64,000 bases of DNA. It comes from Sisyra terminalis (lineage: Eukaryota; Arthropoda; Insecta; Neuroptera; Sisyridae). Where the stretch lies: assembly GCA_958496175.1 (NCBI GenBank), contig OY292277.1, positions 47,751,050 through 47,815,049 on the forward strand, written 5' to 3'. Shown here one piece after another: positions 1 through 12,134 of this stretch (its first letter is position 1; the number at the start of each line of letters is the position of its first letter). Made by a program: the position numbers and the translations under genes. The notes below the pieces were generated by a model. It saw only the letters and a list, made by a program, of their open reading frames with translations. It had not been told where the DNA came from and ran no database searches.

Positions 1-3000
1 CTCAAATATTGCGTTCAGTTTTAGTGAAACAAACCATCCCTTATATCCTGTTTATGCTCTTGAAAATTGTCCTTTTTGAAACTTTGAAATGATATTGCTA
101 GTGTCCTTTTGCACACAGGACCAAATTTTTTTCGGTATACGTTTAATAAAAAGGCAAAGTTTGATATTCCGTTGTAAAAGTAGCCCTCATAAGGAAAAGT
201 CACTCTTCGAAAATCGACACATTTTAGGGCAAATTTGTTGCATGCTGTTTCACCTCCTTATCTTCCCGTTGTAATTTCCCAAGGATCTGGCATAATCTGT
301 AAATTATTTTTATGCAATTTTATTAAGGATGATTTAATCTCAAATATTGCGTTCAGTTTTAGTGAAAAAAACCATCCCTTATATCCTGTTTATGCTCTTG
401 AAAATTGTCCTTTCTGAAACTTTGAAATGATATTGCTAGTGTCCTTTTGCACACAGGACAAAATTTTTTTCGGAATACGTTTAATAGAAAGGCAAAGTTT
501 GATATTCCGTTGTTAAAAGTAGCCCTCATAAGGAAAAGTCATTCTTCGAAAAACGACCTATTTTAGGGCAAATTTGTTGCATGCTGTTTCACCTCCTTAT
601 CTTCCCGTTGTAATTTCCCAAGGATCTGCCATAAATTTGTAAATTATTTTTATGCAATTTTATTAAGCATGATTTAATCTAAAATATTGCGTTCAGTTTT
701 AGTGACAAAAACCATCCCTTATATCCTGTTTATGCTCTTGAAAATTGTCCTTTTTGAAACTTTGAAATGATATTGCTAGTGTCCTTTTGCACACAGGACA
801 AAATTTTTTTCGGAATACGTTTAATAAAAAGGCAAAGTTTGATATTCCGTTGTTAAAAGAAGCCCTCATAAGGAAAAGTCACTCTTCGAAAATCGACCTA
901 TTTTAGGGCAAATTTGTTGCATGCTGTTTCACCTCCTTATCTTCCCGTTGTAATTTCCCAAGGATCTGGCATAATCTGTAAATTATTTTTATGCAATTTT
1001 ATTAAGCATGATTTAATCTCAAATATTGCGTTCAGTTTTAGTGAAAAAAACCATCCCTTATATCCTGTTTATGCTCTTGAAAATTGTCCTTTTTGAAACT
1101 TTGAAATGATATTGCTAGTGTCCTTTTGCACACAGGACAAATTTTTTTTCGGAATACGTTTAATAAAAAGGCAAAGTTTGATATTCCGTTGTTAAAAGTA
1201 GCCCTCATAAGGAAAAGTCACTCTTCGAAAATCGACACATTATAGGGCAAATTTGTTGCATGCTGTTTCACCTCCTTATCTTCCCGTTGTAATTTCCCAA
1301 GGATCTGGCATAATCTGTAAATTATTTTTATGCAATTTTATTAAGCATGATTTAATCTCAAATATTGCGTTCAGTTTTAGTGAAAAAAACCATCCCTTAT
1401 ATCCTGTTTATGCTCTTGAAAATTGTCCTTTTTGAAACTTTGAAATGATATTGCTAGTGTCCTTTTGCACACAGGACAAAATTTTTTTCGGAATACGTTT
1501 AATAAAAAGGCAAAGTTTGATATTCCGTTGTTAAAAGAAGCCCTCATAAGGAAAAGTCACTCTTCGAAAATCGACCTATTTTAGGGCAAATTTGTTGCAT
1601 GCTGTTTCACCTCCTTATCTTCCCGTTGTGATTTCCAAACAATCTAGCAAATATTTGTAAATTATTTTTATGCAATTTTATTAAGGATGATTTAATCTCA
1701 AATATTGCGTTCAGTTTTAGTGAAAAAAACCATCCCTTATATCCTGTTTATGCTCTTGAAAATTGTCCTTTTTGAAACTTTGAAATGATATTGCTAGTGT
1801 CCTTTTGCACACAGGACAAAATTTTTTTCGGAATACGTTTACTAAAAAGGCATAGTTTGATATTCCGTTGTTAAAAGTAGCCCTCATAAGGAAAAGTCAC
1901 TCTTCGAAAATCGACCTATTTTAGGGCAAATTTGTTGCATGCTGTTTCACCTCCTTATCTTCCCGTTGTAATTTCCCAAGGATCTGGCATGATCTGTAAA
2001 TTATTTTTATGCAATTTTATTAAGCATGATTTAATCTCAAATATTGCGTTCAGTTTTAGTGAAAAAAACCATCCCTTATATCCTGGTTATGCTCTTGAAA
2101 ATTGTCCTTTTTGAAACTTTGAAATGATATTGCTAGTGTCCTTTTGCACACAGGACCAAATTTTTTTCGGAATACGTTTAATAAAAAGGCAAAGTTTGAT
2201 ATTCCGTTGTTAAAAGTAGCCCTTATAAGGAAAAGTCACTCTTCGAAAATCGACCTATTTTAGGGCAAATTTGTTGCATGCTGTTTCACCTCCTTATCTT
2301 CCCGTTGTAATTTCCCAAGGATCTGGCATGATCTGTAAATTATTTTTATGCAATTTTATTAAGCATGATTAAATCTCAAATATTGCGTTCAGTTTTAGTG
2401 AAACAAACCATCCCTTATATCCTGTTTATGCTCTTGAAAATTGTCCTTTTTGAAACTTTGAAATGATATTGCTAGTGTCCTTTTGCACACAGGACCAAAT
2501 TTTTTTCGGTATACGTTTAATAAAAAGGCAAAGTTTGATATTCCGTTGTTAAAAGTAGCCCTCATAAGGAAAAGTCACTCTTCGAAAATCGACCTATTTT
2601 AGGGCAAATTTGTTGCATGCTGTTTCACCTCCTTATCTTCCCGTTGTAATTTCCCAAGGATCTGCCATAAATTTGTAAATTATTTTTATGCAATTTTATT
2701 AAGCATGATTTAATCTCAAATATTGCGTTCAGTTTTAGTGAAACAAACCATCCCTTATATCCTGTTTATGCTCTTGAAAATTGTCCTTTTTGAAACTTTG
2801 AAATGATATTTCTAGTGTCCTTTTGCACACAGGACAAAATTTTTTTCGGAATACGTTTAATAAAAAGGCAAAGTTTGATATTCCGTTGTTAAAAGTAGCC
2901 CTCATAAGGAAAAGTCATTCTTCGAAAATCGACCTATTTTAGGGCAAATTTGTTGCATGCTTTTTCACCTCCTTATCTTCCCGTTGTAATTTCCCAAGGA

Positions 3001-5556
3001 TCTGGCATAAATTTGTAAATTATTTTTATGAAATTTTATTAAGCATGATTTAATCTCAAATATTGCGTTCAGTTTTAGTGAAAAAAACCATCCCTTATAT
3101 CCTGTTTATGCTCTTGAAAATTGTCCTTTTTGAAACTTTGAAATGATATTGCTAGTGTCCTTTTGCACACAGGACAAAATTTTTTTCGGAATACGTTTAA
3201 TATAAAGGCAAAGTTTGATATTCCGTTGTAAAAGTAGCCCTCATAAGGAAAAGTCACTCTTCGAAAATCGACACATTTTAGGGCAAATTTGTTGCATGCT
3301 GTTTCACCTCCTTATCTTCCCGTTGTAATTTCCCAAGGATCTGGCATAATCTGTAAATTATTTTTATGCAATTTTATTAAGGATGATTTAATCTCAAATA
3401 TTGCGTTCAGTTTTAGTGAAAAAAACCATCCCTTATATCCTGTTTATGCTCTTGAAAATTGTCCTTTCTGAAACTTTGAAATGATATTGCTAGTGTCCTT
3501 TTGCACACAGGACAAAATTTTTTTCGGAATACGTTTAATAGAAAGGCAAAGTTTGATATTCCGTTGTTAAAAGTAGCCCTCATAAGGAAAAGTCACTCTT
3601 CGAAAAACGACCTATTTTAGGGCAAATTTGTTGCATGCTGTTTCACCTCCTTATCTTCCCGTTGTAATTTCCCAAGGATCTGCCATAAATTTGTAAATTA
3701 TTTTTATGCAATTTTATTAAGCATGATTTAATCTCAAATATTGCGTTCAGTTTTAGTGAAAAAAACCATCCCTTATATCCTGTTTATGCTCTTGAAAATT
3801 GTCCTTTTTGAAACTTTGAAATGATATTTCTAGTGTCCTTTTGCACACAGGACAAAATTTTTTTCGGAATACGTTTAATAAAAAGGCAAAGTTTGATATT
3901 CCGTTGTTAAAAGTAGCCCTCATAAGGAAAAGTCACTCTTCGAAAATCGACCTATTTTAGGGCAAATTTGTTGCATGCTGTTTCACCTCCGTATCTTCCC
4001 GTTGTAATTTCCCAAGGATCTGGCATAATCTGTAAATTATTTTTATGCAATTTTATTAAGCATGATTTAATCTCAAATATTGCGTTCAGTTTTAGTGAAA
4101 AAAACCATCCCTTATATCCTGTTTATGCTCTTGAAAATTGTCCTTTTTGAAACTTTGAAATGATATTGCTAGTGTCCTTTTGCACACAGGACAAAATTTT
4201 TTTCGGAATACGTTTAATAAAAAGGCAAAGTTTGATATTCCGTTGTTAAAAGAAGCCCTCATAAGGAAAAGTCACTCTTCGAAAATCGACCTATTTTAGG
4301 GCAAATTTGTTGCATGCTGTTTCACCTCCTTATCTTCCCGTTGTAATTTCCCAAGGATCTGGCATAAATTTGTAAATTATTTTTATGCAATTTTATTAAG
4401 CATGATTTAATCTCAAATATTGCGTTCAGTTTTAGTGAAAAAAACCATCCCTTATATCCTGTTTATGCTCTTGAAAATTGTCCTTTTTGAAACTTTGAAA
4501 TGATATTTCTAGTGTCCTTTTGCACACAGGACAAAATTTTTTTCGGAATACGTTTAATAAATAGGCAAAGTTTGATATTCCGTTGTTAAAAGTAGCCCTC
4601 ATAAGGAAAAGTCACTCTTCGAAAATCGACCTATTTTAGGGCAAATTTGTTGCATGCTGTTTCACCTCCTTATCTTCCCGTTGTAATTTCCCAAGGATCT
4701 GGCATAAATTTGTAAATTATTTTTATGAAATTTTATTAAGCATGATTTAATCTCAAATATTGCGTTCAGTTTTAGTGAAAAAAACCATCCCTTATATCCT
4801 GTTTATGCTCTTGAAAATTGTCCTTTTTGAAACTTTGAAATGATATTTCTAGTGTCCTTTTGCACACAGGACAAAATTTTTTTCGGAATACGTTTAATAA
4901 AAAGGCAAAGTTTGATATTCCGTTGTTAAAAGTAGCCCTCATAAGGAAAAGTCACTCTTCGAAAATCGACCTATTTTAGGGCAAATTTGTTGCATGCTGT
5001 TTCACCTCCTTATCTTCCCGTTGTAATTTCCCAAGGATCTGGCATAAATTTGTAAATTATTTTTATGAATTTTTATTAAGCATGATTTAATCTCAAATAT
5101 TGCGTTCAGTTTTAGTGAAAAAAACCATCCCTTATATCCTGTTTATGCTCTTGAAAATTGTCCTTTTTGAAACTTTGAAATGATATTGCTAGTGTCCTTT
5201 TGCACACAGGACAAAATTTTTTTCGGAATTCGTTTAATAAAAAGGCAAAGTTTGATATTCCGTTGTTAAAAGTATCCCTCATAAGGAAAAGTCACTCTTC
5301 GAAAATCGACCTATTTTAGGGCAAATTTGTTGCATGCTGTTTCACCTCCTTATCTTCCCGTTGTAATTTCCCAAGGATCTGGCATAAATTTTTAAATTAT
5401 TTTTATGCATTTGTAATAAGGATGATTCAATTTCAAATATTACGTTCAGTTTTAGTGAAAAAAACCATCCCTTATATCCTGTTTATGCTCTTGAAAATTG
5501 TCCTTTTTGAAACTTTGAAATGATATTGCTAGTGTCCTTTTGCACACAGGACAAAA
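1..5556 (+). repeat. Left satellite array, ~339-bp monomer, plus orientation
   Basis: Head-to-tail copies of a 339-340 bp AT-rich monomer. The landmark GCATGCTGTTTCACCTCC recurs at about 240, 579, 919, 1258 and so on, giving about 16 copies; the array continues beyond the left edge of the window. Most copies differ by only a few point changes. One copy near 1,620-1,680 is more diverged in the stretch after CCCGTTG. A small dyad, GTCC...GGAC around TTTTGCACACA, occurs once per monomer. Short open frames of about 60 residues recur with the same period and are by-products of the repeat. No coding function is seen. The array ends at the palindrome junction, inside a monomer just after the GGAC of the dyad. 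Confidence 0.97.
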
Positions 5557-6540
5557 AAAATTATCTCATTATAATCCTACTTTGGACGTTTTTTCATTTT
5601 TCTTCTATAAAATTTAGCTTAACAGGAAATAGCGACATTGCACTTATCCGTTGTTTTACAAATTGTGTAAGTTAGGCAATCATTTATTCATTATTGTAAT
5701 GAAGTTGCAGCATTAATCCCTAGTTTTCAACTTGATGTAAAAGGACTTATAACGTTTTTTATTAATTTAAATCAATGCAATTTTACAGATTCAACTTACC
5801 TGAAATTTGGAGACAAGACAGTCTTGTTGAAATTGAAGACAGTATCATCCTTTTGGCTGATTAATGTTTAGTAAGTGACAGAGTTATTGAAACTTGTTAA
5901 TGTTGTTCTAATTGAAATTTTCTCTACCTATAGTGAAGCAGATCGAAGACATTAGAGAATTATTCATTGGATTTGAATTGTTCATCATTTGCAAATGGAT
6001 GCGGATCTTTCGAGAATCATCAATCAAATTCATCAAGGATCCATCATTTCCACAATTGGTATCTACCGAAAGGAATACCAAGGGATTTACTACAGCAATC
6101 AGTGGTGTAAAATGTGTTTCAATAAATCAGTGAAGTGATGTGATAAAGTGGTTCAAGTGATAAATATTCAAAATATCAGACAATACAAAAGTTTTTTATT
6201 AACTCAATAACTTCTATAATATTGTAATAATTAATTCTTTTACATATAATAGTTTTTATAATCAATTGTAAATGTGCAAAAAACTCTATATTAATGATTA
6301 TATATTGTATAATTGTATAAGTTTAATTCATATTTAACATTAATAAATTTATTTTAATAGAACATATTGTTTCAATTCGATTTACCGCTCCCATCCTCTT
6401 GAATTTTATATTTCAGGGTTTTTTTTTTACAGTTAGAAGACATATAAGAGTTAAATTAATAATATGATAAGGTAGGTAAAATGTTTTTCGATACATTATC
6501 GAATAATACGATTTAAGACAATTTCGAAAAATATCTTAAA
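5557..6540 (+). other. Left palindrome arm, outer unique segment
   Basis: Non-satellite sequence between the array and the inner palindrome, repeated almost exactly at 11,506-12,489 on the other strand. It contains a 73-codon open frame at 5,912-6,133 and, in another frame, a 47-codon frame that starts near 5,993 and ends at the TGA near 6,134. A pyrimidine-rich stretch ending in CTATAG just before 5,934 and a GTAAGT near 5,870 could be a 64-bp intron. AATAAA-type signals lie near 6,340. None of the predicted peptides is recognised. It could be a decayed gene fragment or plain non-coding DNA. Confidence 0.6.
5912..6133 (+). CDS. Hypothetical 73-residue open frame in left palindrome arm
   Basis: An open frame beginning MKFSLPIVKQIEDIRELF and ending GVKCVSINQ. 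It is identical in the mirrored arm at 11,913-12,134, but the surrounding non-coding sequence is just as identical, so conservation between arms says nothing about selection. A possible 3' splice site (CCTATAG) lies inside the first codons, so the ATG may be intronic. An overlapping frame encodes a 47-residue peptide with the motif WCKMCF near its end. No family is recognised and no signal peptide is clear. It may well not be translated. Confidence 0.2.
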   Translation: MKFSLPIVKQIEDIRELFIGFELFIICKWMRIFRESSIKFIKDPSFPQLVSTERNTKGFTTAISGVKCVSINQ

Positions 6541-6651
6541 TATGGTTGGGAAATTCAAATTATTTCGATCAAAAAAAATATTCATTTTTCTACAAATCTC
6601 ATAAGAATTGTTTATATATGAGTTTTAACGTCATTTACATATATCATATGA

Positions 6652-6728
6652 TAGCCGCATCGCTAAGGTCGCCGCCACTACCGGAGCTGAGGTCCCTGGT
6701 TCGAATCCCGAAGGGGTAAGTGTTTTTT
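6652..6728 (+). ncRNA. tRNA-like Pol III module, outer left
   Basis: A perfect B box, GGTTCGAATCC, at 6,698-6,708, a weak A box (TAGCCGCATCGC) about 45 bp upstream at 6,652-6,663, and a six-T run at 6,723-6,728 that could terminate Pol III. The spacing fits a tRNA-derived promoter. I could not fold a complete cloverleaf, so this is a tRNA-derived sequence (SINE-head-like), not a functional tRNA gene. It points inward, toward the inner palindrome axis. Confidence 0.6.
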
Positions 6729-8565
6729 CTTAAATATAATAATTGATTTCTATTCCTTACAGCTTATCCTGTCACTAATTAACATTAATAATTGTTTCCA
6801 GACATTGTATCATCGAAATATTCGATCGAACAGTTCCAACCTTTCGGGGTTGGAAATGATCGATCGATCGATCGATGATGCAATATATTTTTCATTTTAT
6901 TTTTGCTCATTGGTTTTGTGACGTCACTCAATTTCATATATATGACGTCCCACATACGTCGCCATCCAATGACGTCATTCCCGAAAAAAATCGAAAAATT
7001 AGCGAATTTTCGATTTTCGTGAAATCGGATATTGGGAATGGCTTAGTTACGTAACGGGAGGCCTAAAAAACAGATCCTATAGTCAATTTTTTTCGTTTTT
7101 TTTCGAAAATTTTCCGACCTCAATTTTGAAAAATCCCAAAAATAGGCCAATATTGCCGATTTTTTGCACTTTTTTCAACTTTAACGCCGTTTTAAGCGAA
7201 AACTATCGATCGTAGGTTAACGATAGTAGGTTCATTCGATAGCGCTTGAATTACTCTATCGATGGTATAAATTTGGTCCCGGAAAACCTTAAGGAAAAAA
7301 ACTTTTTTTTTCAATTTGTCAGAAATTTCATTTCGTCGACCGAATGCACGCCGATTTTATGAAATATTTTTTGTCAGAATTTTCCATTGAAATTCACACC
7401 AAAGCTGCATTACGTTACGTACGAAGCATATATATAAAAAAATCTCTACTTTTCGATATCGTTTATGGTTTTTTCGATATTTAAATTTTACCTATTATGC
7501 GAGCTAATACTATTTAAATACAAATTTGTTTTGTTTGAAAACGGATCAAGGACCTTAAAATGTTGCAATTTTATTCCTCAACTTTTCCAAACGTCACACG
7601 GAGCTGCTTTGGAGAAAGTATTTCCGGAAAATTCCAAGAAAATCTCAAGGTCAAATCTATTTCACCAGATCGATTTTCATGGAATTTTCCGGAAAAAATT
7701 TAACCATAGGTTCTCCATGTTAAGATCGGAAAAGATGTCAAATCACATTGCATACTTTTAATATCCTTGATCCTTTTTTACTATAAAACATAAATGTTTT
7801 CAAATGAAGTTACGTCACAACATATTAATCTTTAATATCGAAAAAAACGATTAAGGGGATCGAAAAGTTGAGATTTTTCGGTATTGGGCCTTCCTTCGTA
7901 ACATTGTGTAGCTATGGTGCGAATTTCATCGGAAAATTCGAAGAAAAAATATTCGAATTTTTTTTTTATAAAATCGACGAGCATCGGGTCGACGAAATGA
8001 AATTTCTGTAAGGTTGAAAAAAAAAGTTTTTCCCCTTAAGCTTTTCCGGGACCAAATTTACACCATCGATAGAGTAATTCAAGCGCTATCGAATAAGCTA
8101 GCTATCGATAACCTACGATCGTTAGTTTTCGCTCAAATTGACGTTAAAGTTGGAAAAAGTGTAAAAAAGTGTCAATTTTGACCAGTTTTTCAGATTTCTT
8201 GGGATTTTGGCCAAAAAATTTTCCCAAAAAAAAAATGAAAAATTCAAAAAAAGGATATGATTTTTAGGCCTCTCGCAACATCCTTATGCCATACACCAAA
8301 TCCTATTTTACTAAAATCGAAAATTCGATATCCTCCCCCTCATTTTTTCGGGAATGACGTCATTTGATGACGTCAGTGAGTGACGTCACATATGCGGGAT
8401 CAAAAACAAAAATTTATAACTCATCGATCGATCCATTTCCAACCCCGAAAGGCTGGAACTTCTCGATCGAATATTTCGTCCTTACAAACTCTGGAAACAA
8501 GGATTAATGTTATTACATGATATTATATGCTGTAAGGAATAATTATTAATTATAATATTTGAAAT

Positions 8566-8644
8566 AAAACCTGGGTCCAGGTCCATCCGGGAATCGAACT
8601 TGTGATCTTCCGCTCGTGAGGTGCCGCTCATATCCACATTGCCA
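8566..8644 (-). ncRNA. tRNA-like Pol III module, inner left
   Basis: On the minus strand, an A box TGGCAATGTGG (complement of 8,634-8,644) lies about 35 bp before the B box GTTCGATTCC (complement of 8,590-8,599). Only a four-T run follows (complement of 8,566-8,569). It aligns with the module at 6,652 within the inner inverted repeat, but the two have diverged strongly. It is oriented toward the axis at 7,660. Confidence 0.6.
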
Positions 8645-8779
8645 CGTGAGTTATATGTATTGTTCGTTTAAACTTATATTTAAACAATTCTTAATCAATC
8701 GGGACTTTAAAAATTTTTCGATCGAAATAATTTTAAGTTCCCAACAATTTTCGATCCAAACATATTTAAACTAAAATTG

Positions 8780-9266
8780 GTAGAGATGTCTTAATGTTTT
8801 AATATTTTTCTATATTATTTTATTTTCTCAAAGTATTGATCAATCCAGATACTAATTATTTATTATTAATTATTTGAGTTTAAAGGACTTAAAACTTAGA
8901 ATTATACGACGCCAAATTGCGTTTAGAATTTCTGTGGAAGCTTTGAGTTCACCGCATATTACCATAGATGGCAATGAAATCTTAAAATTGTTTTCAACTT
9001 AATATGTTTATAGTATCGATCTTAACGCACAGGTGGCGCAGTAAATTTAAGTTGGTTCAAATTATTTTAAGATTTCATTGCCATCTATGGTAATATGCGG
9101 TGAACTCAAAGCTTCCACAGAAATTCTAAACGCAATTTGGCGTCGTATAATTCTAAGTTTTAAGTCCTTTAAACTCAAATAATTAATAATAAATAATTAG
9201 TATCTGGATTGATCAATACTTTGAGAAAATAAAATAATATAGAAGAACATTAAAACATTAAGACAT
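8780..9266. repeat. Central inverted repeat and 48-bp spacer
   Basis: About 220-bp arms (8,780-9,000 and 9,049-9,266) that are nearly identical and are not part of the inner palindromes. They flank a 48-bp non-repeated spacer, 9,001-9,048, containing CACAGGTGGCGCAG. The low divergence here contrasts with the more diverged zones on either side. Confidence 0.85.
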
Positions 9267-9408
9267 CTTTACCAATTTTAATATAATTATGTTTGGATCT
9301 ATAATTGTTGGGAACTTACAATTATTTCGATCGAAAAAATTTTTCAAGTCTCGATTGATTAAGAATTGTTTAAATATAAGTTTAAACGAACAATACATAT
9401 AACTCACG

Positions 9409-9491
9409 TGGCAATGTGGATATGAGTGGCACCTCACGAGCGGAAGATCACGAGTTCGATTCCCGGATGGACCTGGACCCAGGATTTTTTT
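9409..9491 (+). ncRNA. tRNA-like Pol III module, inner right
   Basis: A box TGGCAATGTGG at 9,409-9,419, B box GTTCGATTCC at 9,454-9,463, and a seven-T run at 9,485-9,491. This is the best-formed of the four modules: both boxes fit the Pol III consensus and the terminator is strong. The opposite strand gives a translated string containing GNRTRDLPLVRC, a pattern familiar from spurious proteins predicted across tRNA-derived repeats. It points inward, toward the axis at 10,386. Confidence 0.65.
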
Positions 9492-11317
9492 CAAATATTA
9501 TAATTAATAATTATTCCTTACAGCATATAATATCATGTAATAACATTAATCCTTGTTTCCAGAGTTTGTAAGGACGAAATATTCGATCGAGAAGTTCCAG
9601 CCTTTCGGGGTTGGAAATGGATCGGTCGATCGATCCATGTGATATAATTTTTTTTTTTTTTGATCCCGCATATGTGACGTCACTTAATGACGTCATTCCT
9701 GAAAAAATGAGGGGGAGGATATCGAATTTTCGATTATAGTAAAATAAGATTTGGTGTATGGCATAAGGATGATGCGGGAGGCCTAAAAATCATATCCTTT
9801 TTTTAAATTTTTCATTTTTTTGGGGAAAATTTTTTGGCCAAAATCCAAAAAAATCTGAAAAAGTGGCCAAAATTGACACTTTTTTGCACTTTATCAACTT
9901 TAACGTCAATTTGAGCGAAAAATAACGATCGTAGGTTATCGATAGCTAGCTTATTCGAAAGCGCTTGAATTACTCTATCGATGGTGTAAATTTGGTCCCG
10001 GAAAAGCTTAAGGGGAAAAACTTTTTTTTTCAACTTGTCAGAAATTTCATTTCGTCGACCCGATGCACGTCGATTTTATAAAAAAAAAATCGAATATTTT
10101 TTCTTCGAATTTTCCCATGAAATTCGCACCATAGCTACACAATGCTACGAACGAAAACCCTATACCGAAAAATCTCAACTTTTCGATCCCCTTAATCGTT
10201 TTTTTCGATATTAAAGATTCAGATGTTGTGACGTAACTTCATTTGAATACATTTATGTTTTATAGTAAAAAAGGATCAAGGACATTAAAAGTATGCAATG
10301 TGACTTGACATCTCCTCCGATCTTACTATGGAGAACCTATGGTTTAAATTTTTCCGGAAAATTCCATGAAAATCGATCTGGTGAAACCGATTTGACCTTG
10401 AGATTTTCTTGGAATTTTCCGGAAATATTTTCACCAAAGCAGCTCCGGGTGACGTTTCGAAAATTTGAAGAATAAAATAGCGACATTTTAAGGTCCTTGA
10501 TCCGTTTTCAAACAAAACAAATTTGTATTTAAATAGTATTAGCTCGCATAATAGGTAAAATTTAAATATCGAAAAAACCATAAACGATATCGAAAAGTAG
10601 AGATTTTTTTATATATATGCTTCGTACGTAACGTAATGCAGCTATGGTGTGAATTTCAATGGAAAATTCTGACAAAAAATATTTCATAAAATCGGCGTGC
10701 ATTCGGTCGACGAAATGAAATTTCTGACAAGTTGAAAAAAAAAGTTTTTTTCCTTAAGGTTTTCCGGGACCAAATTTATACCATCGATAGAGTACTTCAA
10801 GCGCTATCGAATGAGCCTACTATCGTTAACCTACGATCGATAGTTTTCGCTTAAAACGGCGTTAAAGTTGAAAAAAGTGCAAAAAATCGGCAATATTGGC
10901 CTATTTTTGGGATTTTTCAAAATTGAGGTCGGAAAATTTTCGAAAAAAAACGAAAAAAATTGACTATAGGATCTGTTTTTTAGGCCTCCCGTTACGTAAC
11001 TAAGCCATTCCCAATATCCGATTTCACGAAAATCGAAAATTCGCTAATTTTTCGATTTTTTTCGGGAATGACGTCATTGGATGGCGACGTATGTGGGACG
11101 TCATATATATGAAATTGAGTGACGTCACAAAACCAATGAGCAAAAATAAAATGAAAAATATATTGCATCATCGATCGATCGATCGATCATTTCCAACCCC
11201 GAAAGGTTGGAACTGTTCGATCGAATATTTCGATGATACAATGTCTGGAAACAATTATTAATGTTAATTAGTGACAGGATAAGCTGTAAGGAATAGAAAT
11301 CAATTATTAAATTTAAG

Positions 11318-11394
11318 AAAAAACACTTACCCCTTCGGGATTCGAACCAGGGACCTCAGCTCCGGTAGTGGCGGCGACCTTAGCGATGCGGCTA
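11318..11394 (-). ncRNA. tRNA-like Pol III module, outer right
   Basis: Mirror of the module at 6,652-6,728, with one difference noticed just outside it. B box GGTTCGAATCC and T-run are present on the minus strand, pointing inward. Confidence 0.6.
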
Positions 11395-11912
11395 TCATAT
11401 GATATATGTAAATGACGTTAAAACTCATATATAAACAATTCTTATGAGATTTGTAGAAAAATGAATATTTTTTTTGATCGAAATAATTTGAATTTCCCAA
11501 CCATATTTAAGATATTTTTCGAAATTGTCTTAAATCGTATTATTCGATAATGTATCGAAAAACATTTTACCTACCTTATCATATTATTAATTTAACTCTT
11601 ATATGTCTTCTAACTGTAAAAAAAAAACCCTGAAATATAAAATTCAAGAGGATGGGAGCGGTAAATCGAATTGAAACAATATGTTCTATTAAAATAAATT
11701 TATTAATGTTAAATATGAATTAAACTTATACAATTATACAATATATAATCATTAATATAGAGTTTTTTGCACATTTACAATTGATTATAAAAACTATTAT
11801 ATGTAAAAGAATTAATTATTACAATATTATAGAAGTTATTGAGTTAATAAAAAACTTTTGTATTGTCTGATATTTTGAATATTTATCACTTGAACCACTT
11901 TATCACATCACT

Positions 11913-12134
11913 TCACTGATTTATTGAAACACATTTTACACCACTGATTGCTGTAGTAAATCCCTTGGTATTCCTTTCGGTAGATACCAATTGTGGAAAT
12001 GATGGATCCTTGATGAATTTGATTGATGATTCTCGAAAGATCCGCATCCATTTGCAAATGATGAACAATTCAAATCCAATGAATAATTCTCTAATGTCTT
12101 CGATCTGCTTCACTATAGGTAGAGAAAATTTCAA
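11913..12134 (-). CDS. Hypothetical 73-residue open frame, mirror copy in right arm
   Basis: Exact mirror of the frame at 5,912-6,133, with the same peptide. Its existence follows from the palindrome. The same caveats apply: no recognised family, and possible splice signals at the start. Confidence 0.2.
   Translation of the reverse strand: MKFSLPIVKQIEDIRELFIGFELFIICKWMRIFRESSIKFIKDPSFPQLVSTERNTKGFTTAISGVKCVSINQ

Larger units (their letters stand above)
6540..8775. repeat. Inner palindrome, left copy (axis near 7,660)
   Basis: Inside the left arm, 6,540-7,640 is an imperfect reverse complement of 7,680-8,775. Matched landmarks include TTTGGTCCCGG at 7,272 against CCGGGACCAAA at 8,046, the GATCGATC run with CCAACCTTTCGGGGTTGG near 6,838-6,880 against 8,422-8,470, and TTTCCGGAAAATTCCA on both sides of the axis. 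The halves are well diverged, so this palindrome is older than the large one. Tracts of TGACGTCA, CGATCGAT and GTCGACGAAATG make it richer in CpG than the satellite. Both ends carry tRNA-like modules. It looks like a foldback-type element, but no known family is assigned. Confidence 0.85.
9271..11506. repeat. Inner palindrome, right copy (axis near 10,386)
   Basis: Mirror of the left inner palindrome. Its distal half (10,485-11,506) is almost identical to 6,540-7,561, while its proximal half (9,271-10,480) differs from 7,562-8,780 by several percent and small indels. For example, one of three TGACGTCA sites is missing and a T-run near 9,646 is longer. The open frames at 7,465-7,761 and 10,285-10,581 differ at more than ten of 98 residues, which fits neutral decay and not a conserved protein. 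Confidence 0.85.

Noticed and set aside
9001..9048. Palindrome as a missed long-read hairpin adapter artefact
   Set aside because: The 48-bp spacer does not resemble the standard hairpin adapter as I know it, and the arms differ by several percent in places with indels, which a read-back artefact would not produce. Spanning reads would still be worth checking.
9258..9494. 78-residue protein containing GNRTRDLPLVRC
   Set aside because: It is the antisense translation of the tRNA-like module, a known kind of spurious protein.
10285..10581. 98-residue protein in the inner palindromes (also 7,465-7,761)
   Set aside because: It crosses the axis of a palindrome, and the two copies differ at more than ten residues without pattern. 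Most likely non-coding.
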